Shown: positions 40,491-45,518 of the stretch, in pieces
How the letters are laid out: every line of letters starts with the position of its first letter
Numbering within the stretch: the first letter of the stretch is position 1
From: Spirochaetales bacterium
GTDB lineage: Bacteria; Spirochaetota; GWE2-31-10; MWDO01
Direction of reading: 5' to 3'
NCBI GenBank assembly: GCA_017540815.1
Contig: JAFYAI010000078.1
Span: 1-45,518 of the forward strand
Length of the DNA stretch: 45,518 nucleotides
Translations under genes and position numbers: made by a program
Notes under the pieces: generated by a model
What the model was told of the DNA's origin: nothing
Databases searched by the model: none
Seen by the model: only the letters and a program-made list of their open reading frames with translations

Positions 40491-41345
40491 TCAATCACAC
40501 ATCCCGGCCAAATACCTGTTCAGTTCCACAGCGATCTCCGCAGAGTCGATTAGCGGCTGCATATACCAGTCCTGCACCGACGGCACGAAGATGTGGCCTT
40601 GTTTATACGCATTGATAACGAGCAGGTTGTGATTAGTATCGGAGTGTGCCGTCTCGGTAATCACCACATCCGGGTCGATAATGACGAGCTGCTCCAGCGA
40701 AACAGTCGGCCACAGCTGGTCATCTTCGACAGCAAGTTTGCCGCCTGCCTTGCGAACAATATCGGCGATGAATGTATTAGTGCCGACTGTCATAAACGGC
40801 GGATAGTATATCTCAGGCAGGACAGTGAGAGTTTTATTTATGGGCAGCATATCGGAGAGTTTGTCATCAATGTTTTGGCACAATTGTGCTGCCGTGTCTT
40901 CGCAGTGCAGAATGCTGCCAATTTGTCGGATCTGATCCTGCAGATCGCCGAAACCGGTCGGATGTTTCATCCCGATGATCTTAGTCTTTGTTCCGTTGAA
41001 CAGGCTCTCAAACTGCTGCCACTGTTCCATTGTCACCGAATCAAGTGCGAAGATATAATCCGGCTCGACAGATGAGATTAGCTCAAAGTTGAAAGTATTG
41101 AATCCAGACACTCGCCGGATGCTGCCGTCAGTGATACGCTGCTCAAACTCATCGTTATATTTGCAGAAGTCTGTCACTCCGACGAGCTGAGCCATTAGTC
41201 CCATCTTGCACAGAGTGTTGGTCAGTGATGGAGCAAGGCTTACGATGCGGACAGAATTGTGTCGGATCGGCTTATTATCTTTGCAGCCGAGCAATAGTAA
41301 GAATGTTATTAATAATGGAAGAAAAAAGTTATATCTGTGTTTCAT
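40491..41345 (-). CDS. BtuF/FhuD-type periplasmic binding lipoprotein
   Basis: The protein has 284 residues. A signal sequence ends in a lipobox LLLLGC (Cys21). The rest is a class III (helical backbone) binding protein: VRIVSLAPSLTNTLCKMGL, QLVGVTDFCKYN, FELISSVEPDYIFAL, GTNTFIADIVRKAGGKLAVE and VSLEQLVIIDPDVVIT. This group binds cobalamin, haem or siderophores for ABC import. No permease or ATPase gene is nearby, so the ligand is open. AAAGGA precedes the ATG. Base composition returns to that of the backbone, showing the island has ended. Confidence 0.9.
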   Translation of the reverse strand: MKHRYNFFLPLLITFLLLLGCKDNKPIRHNSVRIVSLAPSLTNTLCKMGLMAQLVGVTDFCKYNDEFEQRITDGSIRRVSGFNTFNFELISSVEPDYIFALDSVTMEQWQQFESLFNGTKTKIIGMKHPTGFGDLQDQIRQIGSILHCEDTAAQLCQNIDDKLSDMLPINKTLTVLPEIYYPPFMTVGTNTFIADIVRKAGGKLAVEDDQLWPTVSLEQLVIIDPDVVITETAHSDTNHNLLVINAYKQGHIFVPSVQDWYMQPLIDSAEIAVELNRYLAGMCD

Positions 41346-41494
41346 AATTAATCCTTTTGTGATTACATTCAGTTTTTATCACAATGTTTTGTTTCTGTCA
41401 ATGTCATTTTACAATTCTGATGTGTTTTATTTTACATTGCTGAGGTTGTGCCGCACGAAAAAAAATTGGTGCTTTATTTCATTTAATTTTGTTC

Positions 41495-41523
41495 TTGACA
41501 AATTCACATTAATCAATTATTAA
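41495..41523 (+). promoter_or_regulatory. Probable promoter of parC
   Basis: Perfect TTGACA (41495-41500), 17-base spacer, TATTAA (41518-41523), about 80 bases upstream of the start. The leader (41530-41590) contains loosely repeated TGAATT and TGCATT words without a clean structure. Confidence 0.45.
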
Positions 41524-41602
41524 TAATATGTACAATTTCATAATTGTGAATTATACATTATGAATTGTGCATTGATGCGTGCATTATCTTCGGAGGGGTG
41601 TT

Positions 41603-43501
41603 ATGTCGATCAAAGACATGATTGGTTCTAATTTTATCGAATATGCGTCGTATGTTATCAAGGATCGTGCGATTCCTGACATTGACGACGGTCTCAAGCC
41701 GGTTCAGCGGCGAATATTACATTCTATGGATGAGATGGACGACGGCAAGTTTAATAAAGTTGCCAATGTCATCGGTAATACGATGAAATACCATCCGCAC
41801 GGTGATCAGTCCATCGGCGGGTCTCTTGTCGTCCTTGCCAATAAGGATTATTTTATTGAGAAGCAGGGAAACTTCGGCAATATCTTCACAGGAGATGATG
41901 CTTCTGCTCCGCGATATATCGAGTGCCGTCTGAGTCCGCTGGCGAAAGAAGTCCTGTTCAATAAAGAGATCACGGAGTATGTGGACAGCTACGACGGCCG
42001 CAATAAAGAGCCTGTAACGCTGCCAGCCAAAGTGCCTGTGCTGCTGATGATGGGCACGGAAGGTATCGCCGTCGGTATGACGACTAAGATACTGCCTCAT
42101 AACTTCGGAGAACTGCTCGCTGCTGAGATCGCCATTCTGCAGAATAAGGACTTCGAGATATATCCCGACTTCCCGCAGGGAGGGATCATCGATGTAACGG
42201 AGTATGCGAAAGGCAACGGCAAGGTGAAGATTAGGGCGAAGATTGAGATGCCCAACGATAAGACACTGCTCATCAAGGAGATCCCGTTCGGGACGACGAC
42301 TGAGAGTCTGATCGGTTCGATCGAGAATGCCGCCAAGAAAAATCAGATCAAGATCAGCTCTATCAATGACTACACAGCCGAGAAGGTGGAGATCGAGATC
42401 AAGCCGGGCCGTGGTGAGACTGCTGCTGATATTGAGAAGGCTCTCTACGCATATACAGATTGTGAAGTGACGCTCAGTGTGAGCTGCATCCTTATAATGG
42501 ATAATAAGCCGGTCGAGATGACTGTCGATGATGTGCTGCGTCACAATGCTCAGAAACTTGTCGTCGATCTGGAGAAAGAGCTGAATATCGAGAAGCATAA
42601 ACTGACCGAGCGGCTGCAGGATATGACGCTGGAGCAGATATTTATCGAGAATAGGATATATAAAAAGATAGAGGAACTCAAAACTTACGAAGAGATCATT
42701 GCGACGATTACGAAAGAGCTGAACAAGTTCAAGAAACTGTTTATCCGGGATCTGACCATTGAAGATATTGAGCGACTGCTGGAGATCAAGATCAAGCGTA
42801 TCAGCCGATTCGACATTGAGAATCACCGCCGCAATATGGACGACATTGTGCGTAAGCTGGAAGAGATCGAAGTCAATCTCAAAAATGTCGTCAAATATAC
42901 CATTAAATACATCCAGGGCATACAGACTAAATATGCCAAGCAATATCCGAGGAAAACTCAGATCAAGAAGTTCAAGACTGTGACGGTTAAGGAGATTGAG
43001 AAGGATATAGATGTCAATGTCTACTGGGATAAGAAAGGCGGCTTCCTCGGAACTGATGTGAAGTCTGATACCGTGCTGACTGCTCTGCCCGGCGAGAAAT
43101 TCCTCGTGATATGCAAAGATGCCACATATAAAGTCGTCGGTGTCGAGTCCAAGATATTCATCGATACGACTGCGATGTATGTGGAGAAATTCGACGAGAA
43201 GAAAGTATTCTGCCTGATATATACTGACCTTGCGACAAATACGGCATACTCCAAGAAGTTTAAGATTGAGAAATTCCTGACGAATAAAGTGTATAATCTC
43301 AGTCCGTCAGGCAAAGGGCGGATTGAGTACTTGTCAGTCAATCCTAAACAGAAAGTTGTCCTGCACTATGTGAAGAAGCCGAAACAGAAGATTAACGAAG
43401 AGCCGTTCTCATTCGCAGATGTCGAGATTAAAGGCTATGGTATTAAGGGGAACAAAGTCTGCACTGGAAGCAAAGAGCTGGAGAGTGTATCTGAAAAATA
43501 A
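41603..43501 (+). CDS. parC: DNA topoisomerase IV subunit A
   Basis: The protein has 632 residues. The breakage-reunion domain has IKDRAIPDIDDGLKPVQRRI, KVANVIGNTMKYHPHGDQSI, and the active-site Tyr in SAPRYIECRLSPLA, then GIAVGMTTKILPHNFGELLA. A long coiled coil follows (residues about 325-470). The C-terminal domain is only about 150 residues, far short of the six-bladed pinwheel of GyrA, and lacks a GyrA box, so topoisomerase IV is the better name; short ParC proteins occur in other spirochaetes. parE is not adjacent. ATG 41603 has GGAGG 6 bases upstream; an in-frame GTG at 41579 lacks one. Confidence 0.9.
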   Translation: MSIKDMIGSNFIEYASYVIKDRAIPDIDDGLKPVQRRILHSMDEMDDGKFNKVANVIGNTMKYHPHGDQSIGGSLVVLANKDYFIEKQGNFGNIFTGDDASAPRYIECRLSPLAKEVLFNKEITEYVDSYDGRNKEPVTLPAKVPVLLMMGTEGIAVGMTTKILPHNFGELLAAEIAILQNKDFEIYPDFPQGGIIDVTEYAKGNGKVKIRAKIEMPNDKTLLIKEIPFGTTTESLIGSIENAAKKNQIKISSINDYTAEKVEIEIKPGRGETAADIEKALYAYTDCEVTLSVSCILIMDNKPVEMTVDDVLRHNAQKLVVDLEKELNIEKHKLTERLQDMTLEQIFIENRIYKKIEELKTYEEIIATITKELNKFKKLFIRDLTIEDIERLLEIKIKRISRFDIENHRRNMDDIVRKLEEIEVNLKNVVKYTIKYIQGIQTKYAKQYPRKTQIKKFKTVTVKEIEKDIDVNVYWDKKGGFLGTDVKSDTVLTALPGEKFLVICKDATYKVVGVESKIFIDTTAMYVEKFDEKKVFCLIYTDLATNTAYSKKFKIEKFLTNKVYNLSPSGKGRIEYLSVNPKQKVVLHYVKKPKQKINEEPFSFADVEIKGYGIKGNKVCTGSKELESVSEK

Positions 43502-43568
43502 ATAATTATGGTAATTAAAGGATTCAATTGACTAATGAAACATTCGTTTGCAACAATGCATAAATAGT

Positions 43569-43607
43569 AAAAAACGGAAAAAAGTCTTTGACTTTTTTCC
43601 GTTTTTT
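43569..43607. terminator. Intrinsic terminator after parC
   Basis: A perfect 18-bp stem (43569-43586 with 43590-43607) closes a 3-base loop and has A/T tracts on both strands. Its loop and right arm contain the -35 box of the next gene. Confidence 0.92.
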
Positions 43608-43615
43608 GTTATAAT
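43588..43615 (+). promoter_or_regulatory. Promoter of the TPR gene, overlapping the parC terminator
   Basis: TTGACT (43588-43593), 16-base spacer, TATAAT (43610-43615). The -35 is inside the terminator hairpin. Confidence 0.75.
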
Positions 43616-43636
43616 TATACTGTGGAGATACAAAAA

Positions 43637-45518
43637 ATGGATATACAAGATCTAATTGTCAATGAAACATGTCAGGAAGCATTCAGTTTTCGCAAGACTA
43701 ATCTTGTGCTGGAGGGTGAGATAGAGGCTGTCAGCCGTGATAAGCCGACATTTCATCTGAAGTATGCCAAGACAGTTCGCAACTTTTTGATGACATTCAA
43801 CCTGTCTGGTAAGAATACTCCCAATGATAAGGAGATAATATTCTACTATCGTTATGTGGACAAGGATAACTACTGCAGTTTCTCCATTAAGGATGGTATG
43901 TACATCCGCTGGACGCTGATGGGCAAGGGCGAGATCAAGATGCAGACTTCATATCTGAAAGTCACAGAGTCCAATCTGCTCTCGGATAATTTCCCATTCA
44001 TACTGGCAGTATTCGACGATACGACGACTGTTATCTTCGACAATAAGATCGTGCTCAATATCGATCATACGCCGGATGTGCTTGGGCAGTTGGCTATGTC
44101 ATTCGTCAGCCGCAAAGACACGGAATACAATCTGACATTCGGTGACTTCAATATCTCCGAAGAGATCGTCAACTTCCAATATGTGCTCACATTCCCGAAG
44201 AGCAGTGATGTGTACTTTATGCAGGCTAATGACTTCTATGAGCAGAACCGCAACGAGATCGCTCTTATCTACTATAATAAAGGCTTGCTGTTCGGTGCGG
44301 CAGATGACAAGATCAATAACCGCATTGGCAATATATACTTCATGATCGAAGAATACGAAAAAGCGATCAAACATTATAAGGCAGCTCTTGATGCGATGCC
44401 TGATAAGGTAGAGTACCGCATTAATTTGGGACGTGCGTATTGCAGGGCAGGCAACTATGAAGAGGCTCAGATCCTGCTGGAGAATGCTCTGAAAACTGTC
44501 AAAGATGACTATGATATGCTTGTCGATCTTGCCGATGCGAGACTGCATCTGGATAATTATGATGCTGCTGTGAAAGTGTTCAGATACATACTGTCCAAAG
44601 ACCCCAATAACTTTGCTGCATTGTATAAACTCGGCAAAGCGATGATGAACAATAACGAAGTGACAGCCGGCAAGAAGTATCTCTATCAGGCTGCACAGTC
44701 AGTATATAAGTCTGATCCCGAGTCTGCTGTTATCCTGCTGAAATATTCTATTGACCGACGGGCTGATCTTGACTCCGTTAAGCTGCTTGCCGACATTCTT
44801 ATCGCAAACAGTGATGCTAAGGATGCTTATGAGCTTATCAAGAAAGCCAAAGTTGAGATAGAATATGACGATGAACTGTTTGAGATGCTTATCAATGCGG
44901 AGACGGAACTCGGACTGACTGCACAGATCGCCGATGAGTTTGAGCATTATAAGAGCACTCTTACTCCGCGGCTCAAACTGCTCAAAGCGAAGTATCTGAT
45001 AGATAAAGGCGACATCGCAGGAGCCAAAGTGCTGTTGTCCGAGGCTGAAAGTGAGGATCTGCCGGAACTGCATAATCTGATAATCCATGTGAGGATGAAA
45101 CTCGCCCTTGCCGATGATCCTGACACCGATGCCGATGTGCTTGTCGGCAGTGCCAATCCGTCTTTGGAAGGTTATGCCGAGGTGCAGCGTGAGTATGGCG
45201 AACATCTCGTCGATCGTCAGAGGTTCGTTCGAGCTGTCGAAGTGCTGGAGCCGCTGTATAAGCATTATCTGAAAGAACAGAATTCCGAAGCGAATGATCC
45301 TCAGTTGCTGTATAATCTGGCTCTTGCATATACCGGTATCGGAGAATATCCCAACTCTGTCGAGATGTATGGCAAGATATACGGTCGAGTGCGGACTCCT
45401 GAGATAGTCATCGGCTATGCCAATGCTCTGTGCGGGATGAAAGCATACCGCGACGGGATGGATATTATTAATGACAACCGAAACATTCTGCCTGATGATG
45501 GCCGGATGGAGAATACTC
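43637..45518 (+). CDS. Large TPR-repeat protein (3' end beyond the window)
   Basis: The frame is open from ATG 43637 to the window edge (627 codons, no stop), with GGAG upstream. Residues 1-185 form a beta-rich domain (IIFYYRYVDKDNYCSFSIKD, TVIFDNKIVLNIDHTPDV) that looks like a concanavalin/laminin-G-type sandwich. From about residue 195 TPR units follow, for example AADDKINNRIGNIYFMIEEY, EYRINLGRAYCRAGNYEEAQ, DMLVDLADARLHLDNYDAAV and NFAALYKLGKAMMNNNEVTA, with more degenerate ones to the end. There is no signal peptide or membrane segment. It is probably a cytoplasmic scaffold; its partner is unknown. Confidence 0.85.
   Translation, partial: MDIQDLIVNETCQEAFSFRKTNLVLEGEIEAVSRDKPTFHLKYAKTVRNFLMTFNLSGKNTPNDKEIIFYYRYVDKDNYCSFSIKDGMYIRWTLMGKGEIKMQTSYLKVTESNLLSDNFPFILAVFDDTTTVIFDNKIVLNIDHTPDVLGQLAMSFVSRKDTEYNLTFGDFNISEEIVNFQYVLTFPKSSDVYFMQANDFYEQNRNEIALIYYNKGLLFGAADDKINNRIGNIYFMIEEYEKAIKHYKAALDAMPDKVEYRINLGRAYCRAGNYEEAQILLENALKTVKDDYDMLVDLADARLHLDNYDAAVKVFRYILSKDPNNFAALYKLGKAMMNNNEVTAGKKYLYQAAQSVYKSDPESAVILLKYSIDRRADLDSVKLLADILIANSDAKDAYELIKKAKVEIEYDDELFEMLINAETELGLTAQIADEFEHYKSTLTPRLKLLKAKYLIDKGDIAGAKVLLSEAESEDLPELHNLIIHVRMKLALADDPDTDADVLVGSANPSLEGYAEVQREYGEHLVDRQRFVRAVEVLEPLYKHYLKEQNSEANDPQLLYNLALAYTGIGEYPNSVEMYGKIYGRVRTPEIVIGYANALCGMKAYRDGMDIINDNRNILPDDGRMENT

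Noticed and set aside
41524..41600. TGAATT/TGCATT word repeats before parC as a regulatory array or CRISPR
   Set aside because: The words are short, irregular and AT-rich, with no fixed spacing or spacer-like units.
41717..42943. A 408-codon open frame on the minus strand
   Set aside because: It lies wholly opposite parC, whose motifs are clear, and its translation is a shadow rich in Leu/His/Ile with no family pattern.

Overview
The window looks like chromosomal DNA of a host-associated spirochaete, plausibly Treponema-like. The best single marker is a spiro-SPASM protein (3009-4487), a family I know from spirochaetes. A CheY/CheX pair, a short (632 aa) topoisomerase IV A subunit and a PilZ protein fit the same assignment. 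I cannot place genus or species from sequence alone. No rRNA, tRNA, CRISPR array, integrase or intact insertion sequence was seen.

Layout. 1-4.9 kb: recA-folK, a lipoprotein, the spiro-SPASM protein and a DUF1858 redox protein. 5-8.4 kb: a membrane SpoIIE-type phosphatase, a decayed sstT transporter gene, an unknown membrane-anchored protein and the 5' stub of a lost AAA ATPase gene. 8.4-11.7 kb (minus strand): two overlapping membrane-protein genes. 11.8-16.4 kb: PilZ protein, cinA (minus), cheY-cheX-small transporter, and an exported protein. 16.4-23 kb: PKS-like methyltransferase plus mutL, folD plus patatin, and abrB plus acyltransferase. 23.1-40.4 kb: an AT-rich surface-glycan island. 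40.5-45.5 kb: a BtuF-like lipoprotein (minus), parC, and a TPR protein that runs off the end.

The island is the most interesting part. Its first operon (24.6-31.2 kb) encodes CDP-glucose synthesis and 4,6-dehydration, a sugar 4-ketoreductase, UDP-galactopyranose mutase, a DPM1-like glycosyltransferase, a GT-C-like membrane protein and a GtrA flippase-like protein. The second (31.6-40.4 kb) encodes a YidC-like domain fused to a membrane-bound alkaline-phosphatase-superfamily transferase, a TagF-like transferase with a YIDPGTGS leader, a cytidylyltransferase-PEP mutase fusion, an iron-type alcohol dehydrogenase, phosphonopyruvate decarboxylase and another GT-C-like protein. Together the last enzymes predict PEP -> phosphonopyruvate -> phosphonoacetaldehyde -> 2-hydroxyethylphosphonate -> a CMP-activated form, which would then be put on a surface glycan or lipid. 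There is no transaminase for 2-aminoethylphosphonate, and no Wzx, Wzy or initiating transferase. I therefore infer a decoration system rather than a complete capsule locus.

The promoter segment between the divergent minus-strand acyltransferase and rfbF is bracketed by an exact 15-bp inverted repeat (24266-24280 and 24529-24543), with a good promoter inside facing rfbF. This geometry suits an invertible, phase-variable promoter. It also suits a shared leader element of the ops/antitermination kind. Elsewhere, promoters of the TTGACA-17-TATAAT type are unusually easy to read and often abut or overlap the previous terminator.
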